A stretch of DNA of 64,000 bases, taken from positions 24,634-88,633 of the forward strand of contig JAFGLU010000118.1 of NCBI GenBank assembly GCA_016927865.1, written 5' to 3'. Positions 54,683-64,000 of this stretch are shown in pieces (the stretch's first letter is position 1; every line of letters starts with the position of its first letter). Origin of the DNA: Anaerolineaceae bacterium (GTDB lineage Bacteria > Chloroflexota > Anaerolineae > Anaerolineales > Anaerolineaceae). The translations under genes and the position numbers were made by a program. The notes under the pieces were generated by a model. The model saw only the letters and a list, made by a program, of their open reading frames with translations, was not told the origin of the DNA and did no database searches.

Positions 54683-56494
54683 ATGAAAACACCGAAAATT
54701 CTCAAATCTATTCTCCTGGGGCTGGCCATCCTGCTGGCGTTGGTCATTTATGCTTATGGCTTCCAGGTGACGAAAGTGAACCTGGAGGAGACTCGCGAGC
54801 CGCGCCGCCAGATGCAATTGACGCGCATTTTGCGTGCGCTGGTCCGGCCCGATATTTTTACCTACGAAAAAGAAGAATTCACAGTTTCTCTACCGATCTA
54901 TACCCCCTGCTCCGCCGAGGCTGAAGCACTGCCGGAACCAATCGCAGACAGCCCGTACATGGTGATGTCTCCAACGTGCGCCGACCCGTCCACCGAGGTG
55001 ACGGTAGAGGGATTTAATTTTGAGCCGAATACAACCGGGCCGCTGAATTTCATTCCCCCCAGCGGCGTTTCACTGCAAATGGGCACCATCACCACGGACA
55101 ATGATGGGCATTTTGTGGCCACCGTGAAACTGCCCAAGCGCCCCGATACGGTTGCGCAGGAAATCCGCGCCATTACTCGCCGAAATGTCGGCGGGCCGAT
55201 GTTTAGCAAGAATGCCAAAGACACCTGGGAAAAGATTATTGAGACGGTTTTCCTGGCGTTGTTGGCGACAACTTTCGGCGTGGCCATTGCCATTCCGATC
55301 AGTTTTGTTGCCGCGCGCAACATCATGACTCCGATTACCAGCCCGTTTACCAGTATCGCGATTTCGATCTTACTCATCCCGGTGGGTATCGTTGCGGGTG
55401 GATTTGTGGCTGGGAAGCTACACACGCTGGCAGACCTGATGACGGGCAGTATCTGGGGGGCGCTGGCCGGCGTGATTGGCACGCCTGTATTGATGTGGTT
55501 CATTTTCCGTTGGGCCGTGCCTCCGATTGAGGATGAGCCGCCGACCCGCTTTGAGCGAATTGCTCGCCCAATTGCGATATTCTTCACGTCATTGCTGGGC
55601 ATCTTGTTCCTTTACCTGGTGTCCAGTCTGGCCATCCAATTTGGGAAAGCCTTGATCGTGCCTTTGGGCGGGTTGGGCTTTCTGGGAAAGTTCATCGCCA
55701 GCCTGGGTGATATTTTGATGACCCTGATCCCGGTCGTGACCGCTCTGGCGGGCGCGGGCGTGCTGGGTGGTTTCGCTGGACGGGTTGGGCAGTGGGTGGT
55801 GGAGCACAGCTCTCATTCAGCGAACCGGATCACCAACCTGGTGTTGGGCGGGTTGGCCGGCGCGGCTTTGTTTGCCATCATTGGCGCGGGAATCAACTGG
55901 CTGTATCAGATCGATAACGCCTGGACCACCTTTGGTATCCCGGCCATTGTGGGAGCGATCGGCGGAGTTATCCTGGCAGGCTTCCTCTCGCGGACCGCCA
56001 CGCTGCCGATTGGCTTTTTTATCTACTCGCTGACTCGCACGCTGTTGAACGGCATGCGCTCGATCGAGTCGCTGGTCATGGTGATTATCTTCGCCGTGTG
56101 GGTGGGCATTGGACCCTTCGCGGGTGTGCTGGCGCTGGCTTTGCATACCATTGCTTCGAATGCCAAGCTGTATTCGGAGCAGGTTGAAGGCATTATGGCC
56201 GGGCCGCTGGAGGCGATCACCGCTACCGGCGCCAACCGTTTGCAGACGATTATCTACGCGGTTATCCCGCAGATTGTCCCGCCGTATATTTCGTACACCA
56301 TGTACCGCTGGGACATCAACGTGCGTATGTCTACGATCATCGGGTTCGCGGGCGGTGGTGGCATCGGCTTCTTGCTGCAGCAGAACATCAACCTGCTCAA
56401 CTACCGCGCCGCCAGCACGCAGATGCTCGCCATCGCCATCGTGGTTGCTTCGATGGACTATTTGAGCTCGAAGCTGCGCGAAAAAGCGATCTAG
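54683..56494 (+). CDS. phnE: Phosphonate ABC transporter permease, PhnE-like with large extra regions
   Basis: C-terminal PhnE signature TRTLLNGMRSIESLVMVIIFAVWVGIGPFAGVLALALHTIASNAKLYSEQVEGI...ISYTMYRWDINVRMSTIIGFAGGGGIGFLL; 603 aa. Confidence 0.88.
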   Translation: MKTPKILKSILLGLAILLALVIYAYGFQVTKVNLEETREPRRQMQLTRILRALVRPDIFTYEKEEFTVSLPIYTPCSAEAEALPEPIADSPYMVMSPTCADPSTEVTVEGFNFEPNTTGPLNFIPPSGVSLQMGTITTDNDGHFVATVKLPKRPDTVAQEIRAITRRNVGGPMFSKNAKDTWEKIIETVFLALLATTFGVAIAIPISFVAARNIMTPITSPFTSIAISILLIPVGIVAGGFVAGKLHTLADLMTGSIWGALAGVIGTPVLMWFIFRWAVPPIEDEPPTRFERIARPIAIFFTSLLGILFLYLVSSLAIQFGKALIVPLGGLGFLGKFIASLGDILMTLIPVVTALAGAGVLGGFAGRVGQWVVEHSSHSANRITNLVLGGLAGAALFAIIGAGINWLYQIDNAWTTFGIPAIVGAIGGVILAGFLSRTATLPIGFFIYSLTRTLLNGMRSIESLVMVIIFAVWVGIGPFAGVLALALHTIASNAKLYSEQVEGIMAGPLEAITATGANRLQTIIYAVIPQIVPPYISYTMYRWDINVRMSTIIGFAGGGGIGFLLQQNINLLNYRAASTQMLAIAIVVASMDYLSSKLREKAI

Positions 56495-56517
56495 TAATCG
56501 ATTGCTGGTTGCTGAAT

Positions 56518-56552
56518 ACTACACACCGGGTGCACAGCGCCCGGTGTGTAGT
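56518..56552. terminator. Terminator after phnE
   Basis: ACTACACACCGGG...CCCGGTGTGTAGT. Confidence 0.75.
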
Positions 56553-56580
56553 TTAACGAATGAACTCTCGTCTCATTGCC

Positions 56581-56620
56581 GCTGCGGGGTTGAAACCCCT
56601 TGCTCAGGTCATGGAAGCCC
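56581..56620 (+). repeat. Repeat family C, copy 1
   Basis: gctgcggggttgaaaccccttgctcaggtcatggaagccc, similar to 57701-57743. Confidence 0.65.
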
Positions 56621-56683
56621 TTTGGGCTAAAGACAGGGTTTTCGGCCCGAAGGCAAAGGCGATTTGAGCCTGTTGGCAAACGG

Positions 56684-57598
56684 TTACATCGTCCAGGGTT
56701 CGGCGTGGATGTCGGTTTCGTCGGACCACTGGCGCTGCAATTGGCTGATTTCGGCGACGATATCGGCGGGCAGCGGCTGGATGTCAGATGCGGCGCGCAG
56801 GAACTCGGCCAGGTTTTTGGGGCGGCTGGTGGAGCCGACGGTAGCGCGTACCTGGGGGAAGCTGTGGGCAAAGCGCACGCAGAACTCGGTCCAACTGGGG
56901 ATGCCGGAACGCTCGAAGATTGGCGCTACCTGCACGGCACGCTTTTGCAGGTAATCCTTCCAGGCGGCGCCGGGTACATCGCGCAGGCGGTGGACGTTGC
57001 CACCGGAGACCGTGCGCATGGCGACGATGGGCTCGTTGCGCGCAACCAGTTCATCCCAAAGGTCGTTGGAGGCGAAGCGCTGCAGCGGGTTGAGGTAGAA
57101 GATATGGCCGTCCACAATACCTTGCGGGTATCCGCCGCGCAGCGCCTTGAGCGGATTGGCAGAAGTCCAGGGGAAGACCTCGACCACGAAGCGCTTGACC
57201 AGCCCTTCGGCCTTGATGCGCTCGAATTCGGCATAGCAGGGCCCGCCGTTGGCGTATTCTTCGGCCAGATCGCCGCCCAGGCACAACTGGCCCAGTTCTA
57301 TGCTCTCCAGGCCCAACGGCTCCAGGTTTTGGCGGATCACGTTGCGCAGCTCGGGGATATTGCTCCAGCCGATTTTGATGATCAGCTTGGGGGTGCGGGC
57401 GCGGTCCTGGTCAAAGGCGGCGCGCAGCACGCTGAGAGCGGTGTTGTAGGTGTGGCTGGTGTGGAACCACACCCCGGCGTCCATGGCGGCGCGGGCCACA
57501 CGCACGCGCTCTTCAAAGGGGATTTTGTCATCGCCCAGTCGGGTGGTGCCATAGACAAAGGGGGACAGGTCGGAGAGTAGATTAGTAGGGTTTACCAT
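56684..57598 (-). CDS. Aldo/keto reductase superfamily-like protein
   Basis: FVYGTTRLGDDKIPFEERVRVARAAMDAGVWFHTSHTYN...IIKIGW...RFAHSFPQVRATVGSTSRPKNLAEFLRA. Confidence 0.78.
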   Translation of the reverse strand: MVNPTNLLSDLSPFVYGTTRLGDDKIPFEERVRVARAAMDAGVWFHTSHTYNTALSVLRAAFDQDRARTPKLIIKIGWSNIPELRNVIRQNLEPLGLESIELGQLCLGGDLAEEYANGGPCYAEFERIKAEGLVKRFVVEVFPWTSANPLKALRGGYPQGIVDGHIFYLNPLQRFASNDLWDELVARNEPIVAMRTVSGGNVHRLRDVPGAAWKDYLQKRAVQVAPIFERSGIPSWTEFCVRFAHSFPQVRATVGSTSRPKNLAEFLRAASDIQPLPADIVAEISQLQRQWSDETDIHAEPWTM

Positions 57599-57680
57599 TG
57601 AAGTGTCCTTTCAGAAAATGGTTTTTCTTAAGCCATTTTACCGTTTTTGCAGTGGGATTTCCAATGCGAGCAATGTGTGT

Positions 57681-57768
57681 CAAAAGTTGTCAGGGTTTTC
57701 TGCGGTCGCGCGGGCTTAAGCCCTTGCTCAGCTCACGGAAGCCAATTCATTTTTGGAGACAACTTTTG
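57681..57768 (+). repeat. Repeat family C, copy 2, bounded by 11-bp inverted repeats
   Basis: CAAAAGTTGTC (57681-57691) and GACAACTTTTG (57758-57768) around tgcggtcgcgcgggcttaagcccttgctcagctcacggaagcc. Confidence 0.65.
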
Positions 57769-57792
57769 GGTGCGCTCAGTCGAGCATCCCTT

Positions 57793-58320
57793 CTATAACT
57801 CATTTAAGAGATTGATAAACCATTGTTTTGCCGCGGCGTGGGCCATCTGTCCGTAATCGAGGGTCTTCCAGTGGAATTTGAGGATGGGGCGGTAATCTGC
57901 GGGGATCTCGGCGCGCTCGATTTCATCCTCAATGGTGTGCATATAGGCCTCAACCATCTCAATTTTTTGGATGATGTCGCGAAGGATGGCCTTGCGCTGT
58001 TCGGTATCCTGAATGAGGCCCAGGAAATAGACCTTGGAAAGGGCCGTCACTTCCAGCTTGTTCACGGGGGTTTCGGCCAGCATCCAGTCGAAAAAGGCCT
58101 CCTTACCGCGCGGGGTGATGGAGTAGACCTTCTTGTTGCGCCCGCGATCCACCCTCTCTTCAAAAACAACCAACTCTTTGGCCAGGAGGTTTTTGATTGC
58201 AATTTGCAGGCTGCCGTAGCTGGCGCTGTAAAACATGGAGATGCCCTGTTTGAAGACCTGGTTGATCTCGTAGAGGGTCAAGTTTTGAATGAGTAGCAGT
58301 CCCAAAACAACGAATTCCAT
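57793..58320 (-). CDS. PadR family transcriptional regulator
   Basis: MEFVVLGLLLIQNLTLYEINQVFKQGISMFYSASYGSLQIAIKNLLAKELVVFEERVDRGRNKKVYSITPRGKEAFFDWM. Confidence 0.92.
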   Translation of the reverse strand: MEFVVLGLLLIQNLTLYEINQVFKQGISMFYSASYGSLQIAIKNLLAKELVVFEERVDRGRNKKVYSITPRGKEAFFDWMLAETPVNKLEVTALSKVYFLGLIQDTEQRKAILRDIIQKIEMVEAYMHTIEDEIERAEIPADYRPILKFHWKTLDYGQMAHAAAKQWFINLLNEL

Positions 58321-58424
58321 AAGAGTGTCCTTTCGGATCTTGACAAGTATCGCGGTTTATATTACTATTAGATATATAACTAAGAGTAATATAATTCTAT
58401 CATGGATTGGCAAGGAGAAACGCA

Positions 58425-59501
58425 ATGAATCGACAGCAAGTTGAAAGCCATTTTGACCGAACTTTTCAAAAACTGCAAGCCAAAAGCAGCCCCAAGCCCA
58501 CCCAAATCCGGGTGGCTTCTGAACGCCTGGGTCTGGACTATACCTTCCCGGGGGGATCGGGGGAGCGGCCTTTTCATCTGGCCAGCATTGGCAAGATGTT
58601 CACGGCGGTGCTGGTGCAAAGGCTGGCTGAGCGGGGAGCGTTCACTATTCAGGACCCACTGGTAAAGTTCTTTGCCCCGGCAGAGTTGGAGCGGCTGTTT
58701 GTCTTCAAGGGTGTCGATTACGCGCCGCAGGTGACGATTGAACACTTGCTGGGGCACACTTCGGGGATCGCCGATTACTTTGAGGGCAAGACCAAGGATG
58801 GGAGGACGCTGATCAAGGACGTGCTGGAGAATACCGATACGCACTGGACCCCTCAGGCACTGGTGGCGTTCACCCGGCAAAATCAACAAGCCGTGGGCGT
58901 GCCGGGAAAAGTAGACAACTATTCCGACACTGGGTACATCTTGTTGGGGCAGCTCGTCGAGAAGATCAGCGGGAAAAGTTTTGACCAAAACCTGGCCGAT
59001 GAGATCTTCCTGCCTTTGGACATGCGCGATTCGTACCTGATGTTTTACTCGGAACCGGCCAACCCTAAGCAGCCGATCCAACCGATTTATTTCGGCAAGC
59101 AGGAAGTGAGCGGGTATGAGAGCCTGAGCTGCGACTGGGCGGGCGGGGGGATTGTGTCGACGACGGATGATCTGCTCAAGTTCAGCCGGGCGCTGCGCGA
59201 GGGGCGGTTGATTCGGCCGGAGACGCTGGCGAGGATGGATGTGTGCCCACACAAGTTCCAGCCGGGGATTTATTATGGCCTGGGCATGATGGAGATTCGC
59301 TTCAAGGACTTCTTCTTTCTGTTGGGCGGATTGCCAAAAGTGAAAGGGCATATTGGGATCCTTTCGACGCATCTGTTTTATGATCCGACTACGGAAACGC
59401 ATATCGTTATGAATTTTGGGGACACGGCGCGGATGGTGGAAAGCTTTAAGGCTTTAATCGAGATTGTGAGTGTGCTTTCGAAGCTGAAGGGGCCTGCTTG
59501 A
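58425..59501 (+). CDS. Serine hydrolase (beta-lactamase class C-like)
   Basis: FHLASIGKMFTAVLVQRLAERG (SxxK), LLGHTSGIADYF, NYSDTGYILLGQLVEKISGKSF. Confidence 0.92.
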   Translation: MNRQQVESHFDRTFQKLQAKSSPKPTQIRVASERLGLDYTFPGGSGERPFHLASIGKMFTAVLVQRLAERGAFTIQDPLVKFFAPAELERLFVFKGVDYAPQVTIEHLLGHTSGIADYFEGKTKDGRTLIKDVLENTDTHWTPQALVAFTRQNQQAVGVPGKVDNYSDTGYILLGQLVEKISGKSFDQNLADEIFLPLDMRDSYLMFYSEPANPKQPIQPIYFGKQEVSGYESLSCDWAGGGIVSTTDDLLKFSRALREGRLIRPETLARMDVCPHKFQPGIYYGLGMMEIRFKDFFFLLGGLPKVKGHIGILSTHLFYDPTTETHIVMNFGDTARMVESFKALIEIVSVLSKLKGPA

Positions 59502-59532
59502 GGTATGCTTGGCCCCTTGAAGGTTAAATGAA

Positions 59533-59771
59533 GTGTACACTATGATGGTGGCGGAGGGAAATTTTCGGGCACAGGTCAACCTGGGCCTGAGGGCGTGCAG
59601 ACAGCGTTGGGCATGGGCCTGGGAAACAACGCCCGCCAGGCGATTGATGCGGCCATGCCGTATCCCGAGGGGCGCTGGCTGTTCATCGCCGTGGATTCGC
59701 CCGGCGATTTGGAGGACGTCAAAAAGCTTTTGGCGCTGCGTGTGAAGGAAAAACGCCTGGTGAAGGTTTGA
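59533..59771 (+). pseudogene. Frameshifted remnant, DUF3788-like
   Basis: Frame 1 YTMMVAEGNFRAQVNLG then +1 frame PEGVQTALGMGLGNNARQAIDAAMPYPEGRWLFIAVDSPGDLEDVKKLLALRVKEKRLVKV*. Confidence 0.55.
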
Positions 59772-59936
59772 GCGCGGGCCGACGCGTTTTGACAACTGAG
59801 ATGTGTGGGGGCGTTTAAATTGGATAATTAAGATGATATATAGTAAAATTTTGCTGCGAGTAAATATAAATCAAGGCACAATCACAGCGCGCGCCGCGGC
59901 CCGTGCCCCCCGTTGGCGGATAAAAAGAGGAAAAAC

Positions 59937-61574
59937 ATGCCTTCGACCCTCAGCGTGAGTGAATATTTGATTGAGTGCTTGCAGGAAATGGGCGTGCGCC
60001 ACGTGTTTGGCGTGCCGGGGGATTATGTGCTGAGCTTTTTCAAGAAGCTCTCCGAAAGCCCGCTGCAGGTGGTGAACACCTGCGATGAACAGGGGGCGGG
60101 TTTTGCCGCAGACGCCTATGCCCGCCTGAACGGGCTGGGCGTGGCATGCGTGACCTACGGGGTGGGTGGTTTGAAGGTGGCAAACACCACCGGCGGGGCC
60201 TTTGCTGAGATGGTGCCGGTTTTGGTCATCAGTGGTGCTCCTGGCAGGCAAGAGCGGTTGAACAATCCGCTGCTTCACCACCGCTCCAATCAATTTGACA
60301 CCCAGAAGAAGATCTTCGAACAAATCACGGTCGCATCCGCCGAGTTGAATGATCCAGCCACGGCAATGGCGGAAATCGACCGTGTTCTGGATGCGATTAT
60401 GCGCTTTAAGCGACCAGGATACCTGGAACTGCCGCGCGATATGGTGAATACGCCGGTCGAGCTTCAGCCCAGACCGGCCGCACTGGCGCAGCGCAGCGCT
60501 CCAGAGGCGCTGGCCGAGGCGCTGTGCGAGGCAACAGAGAAAATCGCCGCGGCCGAATGCCCGGTGATTATGGTTGGTGAGGAGGTTCACCGTTTTGGGC
60601 TGCAAGACCTGGTCTTGCGCCTGGCTGAGAAGACTCGTATCCCCATGGCGGTTTCCATCCTGGGAAAATCGGCTGTTCCAGAGACGCACCCGTTGTACAT
60701 GGGGGTGTATGCAGGCGGGTTGGGGGACGCCTCGGTGCGCGAATACTTTGAAAACAGTGACTGCCAGATTCTGCTGGGGGTGCTGATGACCGACATGAAC
60801 ATGGGAGTCTACAGCGCCCAATTGGAACAGCGCAAGATCATTTCCGTCTCTAGCGAACAGATTGAGATTGAGCATCACTTCTATGACCAGGTGACCGCCC
60901 AGGATTTTCTGGATGGGCTTGCCAACGGGATTCTGTCCAAGCACATCTATCCCTGGGTGAAGCCACCACTATTTTCTACCGAGCTGGACCAGACCCCGCC
61001 TGACCAGAAAATCACCGTGCAGCGCCTGTTCCAGCACATCAACGCTTTTCTGAACTGCGATATGGTGGTGATTTCGGATGTGGGTGATGCGCTCTTTGGG
61101 GCGATCGACCTGGTGACCTGCCGTTCGGCCCAGTTTCTCTCTCCTGCCTATTACACTTCGCTGGGATTTGCAGTCCCAGCCTGCATCGGCGCGCAGATCA
61201 ATCATCCCGGCTTGCGCCCGCTGGTGCTGGTGGGTGATGGCGCCTTCCAAATGACCGGATTAGAGCTTTCGACCGTGGCACGCTATCATCTGAACCCGAT
61301 TGTGGTGGTTTTGAATAACGGCGGATACGGTACTGAGCGCCCCATGATCGACGGCCCGTTCAACGATGTGCTGAATTGGAATTATTCCCGTTTGCCGGAG
61401 TTGTTGGGCGCGGGCAAAGGGTTCCGCGTGGAGACGGAGCAGGAGCTGGTCGAGGCGTTGGAAGCGGCACGCGAGAACACGGATTCGTATTCGATCCTGG
61501 ACGTCCGGCTTGCTCAGAACGATATATCGCCGGCACTGCAGCGCCTGACCTCGTCGCTGGGGCAGAGGGCGTAG
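59937..61574 (+). CDS. Thiamine pyrophosphate-dependent 2-keto acid decarboxylase
   Basis: VSEYLIECLQEMGVRHVFGVPGDYVLSFFKKL; NTCDEQGAGFAADAYARLNGLGVACVTYGVGGL; VGDGAFQMTGLELSTVARYHLNPIVVVLNNGGYGTER. Confidence 0.93.
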   Translation: MPSTLSVSEYLIECLQEMGVRHVFGVPGDYVLSFFKKLSESPLQVVNTCDEQGAGFAADAYARLNGLGVACVTYGVGGLKVANTTGGAFAEMVPVLVISGAPGRQERLNNPLLHHRSNQFDTQKKIFEQITVASAELNDPATAMAEIDRVLDAIMRFKRPGYLELPRDMVNTPVELQPRPAALAQRSAPEALAEALCEATEKIAAAECPVIMVGEEVHRFGLQDLVLRLAEKTRIPMAVSILGKSAVPETHPLYMGVYAGGLGDASVREYFENSDCQILLGVLMTDMNMGVYSAQLEQRKIISVSSEQIEIEHHFYDQVTAQDFLDGLANGILSKHIYPWVKPPLFSTELDQTPPDQKITVQRLFQHINAFLNCDMVVISDVGDALFGAIDLVTCRSAQFLSPAYYTSLGFAVPACIGAQINHPGLRPLVLVGDGAFQMTGLELSTVARYHLNPIVVVLNNGGYGTERPMIDGPFNDVLNWNYSRLPELLGAGKGFRVETEQELVEALEAARENTDSYSILDVRLAQNDISPALQRLTSSLGQRA

Positions 61575-61593
61575 ACGGGAAGGGAAGCGATTT

Positions 61594-61648
61594 GAATGAA
61601 TCACTACGTGTCCCTCACAATCTTTGTGGGGGACACGTGTTTTTTAGT
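61594..61648 (+). terminator. Terminator-like direct repeat, copy 1
   Basis: gaatgaatcactacgtgtccctcacaatctttgtgggggacacgtgttttttagt; CGTGTCCC/GGGGACACG stem plus T6. Confidence 0.9.
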
Positions 61649-61682
61649 CACCTCGGTTATTTCAGCCATTTCCATTATCATT

Positions 61683-62935
61683 TTACCTAGTTCTTGACAT
61701 GATCTTTTTCAAAAAGCCAATCAATCCGAGGTGTTTTAAAGCAATCATCCCTCTAGTCAATAAATTTGCTAGTCTTTTGAATAAAAGCTTACTTTTTCCA
61801 ATTTGCTTTTCGGCAATTTTGGAATTTTCAGCTATCGTATTTCCCGCTGAGAAGCCTATTGCGCCGAAACTAGGTTCAACAATATCAAGGGAATATATAT
61901 ATCTTCTGTTTTGCTCGATCTCTTTACCGCGCTTGTTAAAAGGTGTTATTGAAGTAATATATTCATCTATCGCGCCATTTTTTAGTCTTCCTTCACCTTT
62001 TGCCCACAGCAATACATTATTTGTAGTCGTTAAATTCTCATAGGCGGGAAATCTTTTCTGTAAATCAGGGCTTTGCAGCCATTCTTCAATTATTAGCCTA
62101 GGAATTACTGTGGCGTTGGGCGTCGTTTGTTTAATCCCTGAAAAATACGTGCCAGCCGATAAATTGAGCGCTTGTTCTTCAGTAAAATAGATATCGAATT
62201 GTGAAAGATTTTCCTTCAATAGATTTTGGATTTTCTCTACGATAATATTTCCATGCAAGTACTGCTTAGCTTGAGAATGGTGCAAATAAGATCTTAAGAC
62301 CATATCTAAAGCAAATGAGGGCATTTGATATGGGGCGATTCCTTTGCAAAGAGGTTTGAAGTCGGCAAACACGCTCTCCATTCCTTGTAGTGTCGCGTTA
62401 AAATAGTGGTGAGGGTAACCGTGGTAGGCATAGATAAAATTACACTCGTGATAAATATATCCCCCATTTTTTAACGTCTCAAAAATCGAACGGGCGGCCA
62501 AGAACGGGTTTTTAAGGTGTTCAAAAACAGCTAAAGAAAAAATATAGTCAAATGTTTCTGGTAAGAAGGGCAGATAGTGCGCATCTCCAACGACATCAAC
62601 GAAAGGACTTAGTCCTACATCCATACGGATAATACACGGATCATCAACCCCCATATTTCCGGAACCAATATCCAATACAATCTGATCATCAAGTAAAGAT
62701 TGGAGAATAACCCGATGAACCCAAGGGTCATACGACTGTCGTACAAGGAGTCCACTTTCATGCTGAATGGAGGGAACAATTCCATCTGGGAATAGAACAG
62801 GTACTCCATTAATAATTGGATAAGTTGTCTTGCAAGTTTTGCAAATTAATTGTTCGGTTCCAACTTTTTGAACCGAAGTTTTACACGTAGGGCATGCTAA
62901 TATCTCATACAAATCGATTGGATTTTTCATCATAT
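61683..62935 (-). CDS. Methyltransferase type 11 with N-terminal Trm112-like zinc ribbon
   Basis: LYEILACPTCKTSVQKVGTEQLICKTCKTTYPIINGVPVLFPDG; VLDIGSGNMGVDDPCIIRMDVGLSPFVDVVGDAHYLPFLPETFDYIFSLAVFEHLKNP. Confidence 0.88.
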
Positions 62936-63134
62936 CATTCACCTCTTTTCTTAAAGGAAAGATGTTATTGCTGAACATCGGTGCGAAAGGAATATGGAAA
63001 TATACAAAGTCCCCCAAAGTATATTTCCACAGTATATATTTCCAAGTGATCGACAACCAACACTTCCAGGCAAATCCACAGTTACCCGAGGAATAGCTAT
63101 CATTATAGCTAAAAATTTTGCAAGAATTGATCTC

Positions 63135-63525
63135 AACCACCCCGGCCCCACGCCGCAAATCCCGCCATGCATCTTGTCTCCCCAGGTGGACAGTAGCCCG
63201 ATACGGAGGCTCTTTTGCGCGACCAGACGGATGACGATGTCTACGCGCCTGAAGTCAAATGCGTTGGGAAGGGTTGGGGCGTCGCTGCATAGCATGATGT
63301 GCTTGCTGGCATTCGACATGCGCAGCCCAGCCAATTCGGCCAGGACCACTGCTTGGATGAAACTGAACTCTTGAGTACGACACACATCCAGGTGGTTTTA
63401 GCCTCTGCCAGGTTCATGCGGTGGAGCAGCTTCCAGGCGGTATCGCCCTGCCGGAAAAACGGTCTGACCGTCTCGGTTATGAGGATGCGGCGGTTCTCGG
63501 AAACTTGAATTCTGGGAAGGGTCAT
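63135..63525 (-). pseudogene. Truncated, frameshifted DUF4038/apiosidase-like (GH140-type) gene fragment
   Basis: [46 protein letters not shown] then, after a frame change at a GTGTGT tract (~63382), [19 protein letters not shown]...[24 protein letters not shown]. Confidence 0.65.
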
Positions 63526-63863
63526 GGCGGTTCTCTTTTCCAGGTGCGGGAGATTGGATTAATTATAGCTGGGAATGGGTTTATAGCAGTCCAAGCAGTG
63601 TTTGTCCGAGAGTTAGTATCTGCCTTGACGAGGTGGATGCAAGTTTTATTGGCGGAGAGGGCCGCTTGCGCCCTCGGAGTGAATGATTCATAAAAGCAAA
63701 AAGCTGACTGCCATAAGCAATCAGCTTTACTGCGGAGAGGGTGGGCGTGACTCACCAACTTACCACTTAATCTATCTCCCATCTATATTCACGAAACAAG
63801 AATGCATGGCGATTATCAAGCGAACATTGGATAGCGGAGACATATCGCTTGATCGTTAGAAAA

Positions 63864-63918
63864 GAATGAATCGCAACGTGTCCCTCACAATCTTTGTGGG
63901 GGACACGTGTTTTTTAGT
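63864..63918 (+). terminator. Terminator-like direct repeat, copy 2
   Basis: gaatgaatcgcaacgtgtccctcacaatctttgtgggggacacgtgttttttagt; 2 mismatches in 55 bp to 61594-61648. Confidence 0.9.
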
Positions 63919-64000
63919 AGCCGTGTAAAAATAACTTCCGGTTTTTGATGATGAAGGAAAAGGCGAGTAGAATAAAAAAAGCCAATCTTCTAATTTACTA

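Noticed and set aside
59820-59936. TPP riboswitch upstream of the TPP-dependent decarboxylase
   Set aside because: No recognisable THI-element core (CUGAGA / ACCUGAUCUGG-like) was found.
63651-63765. tRNA 3'-end-like motif gcggagagggtggg on the reverse strand
   Set aside because: No cloverleaf, anticodon arm or CCA end could be assembled around it.

Overview
This is a GC-rich bacterial chromosome segment. Lineage was not tested; gene content and lipoprotein linkers look Chloroflexota/Anaerolineae-like (inference). It holds about 50 protein-coding genes and no rRNA, tRNA, CRISPR array or intact transposase that I could recognise. Gene content: two ABC-2 exporters, a NarL-type two-component system, a mannan/uronate gene set (UxuA, GH5-like, GH2 beta-mannosidase-like), MutS2, a nadK / B-box membrane protein / recN / giant BTAD-AAA-TPR regulator run, SDR/TetR and MFS genes, an NfeD-stomatin pair, a Yip1/MacB-type ABC cassette with a secreted adhesion-like protein, an Lgt-like membrane protein, a split NAD synthetase, an ABC-F ATPase, a PhnD-PhnC-PhnE transporter with an unusually large permease, and a TPP decarboxylase. 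The most unusual signal is a family of long intergenic palindromes. Nine copies have 22-27 bp arms, a 3-nt GAA/TTC-type loop and outer arms that extend the palindrome to about 110 bp. Arm changes are compensatory between copies, and one copy supplies the C-terminus and stop codon of a WYL regulator. Other points are a second palindromic repeat family around the WYL/hydrolase genes, two small-RNA candidates, two decayed genes (DUF3788-like, DUF4038/GH140-like), and an AT-rich methyltransferase segment between near-identical 55-bp terminator-like direct repeats. All calls come from reading the sequence and ORF translations by eye; no database search was run.
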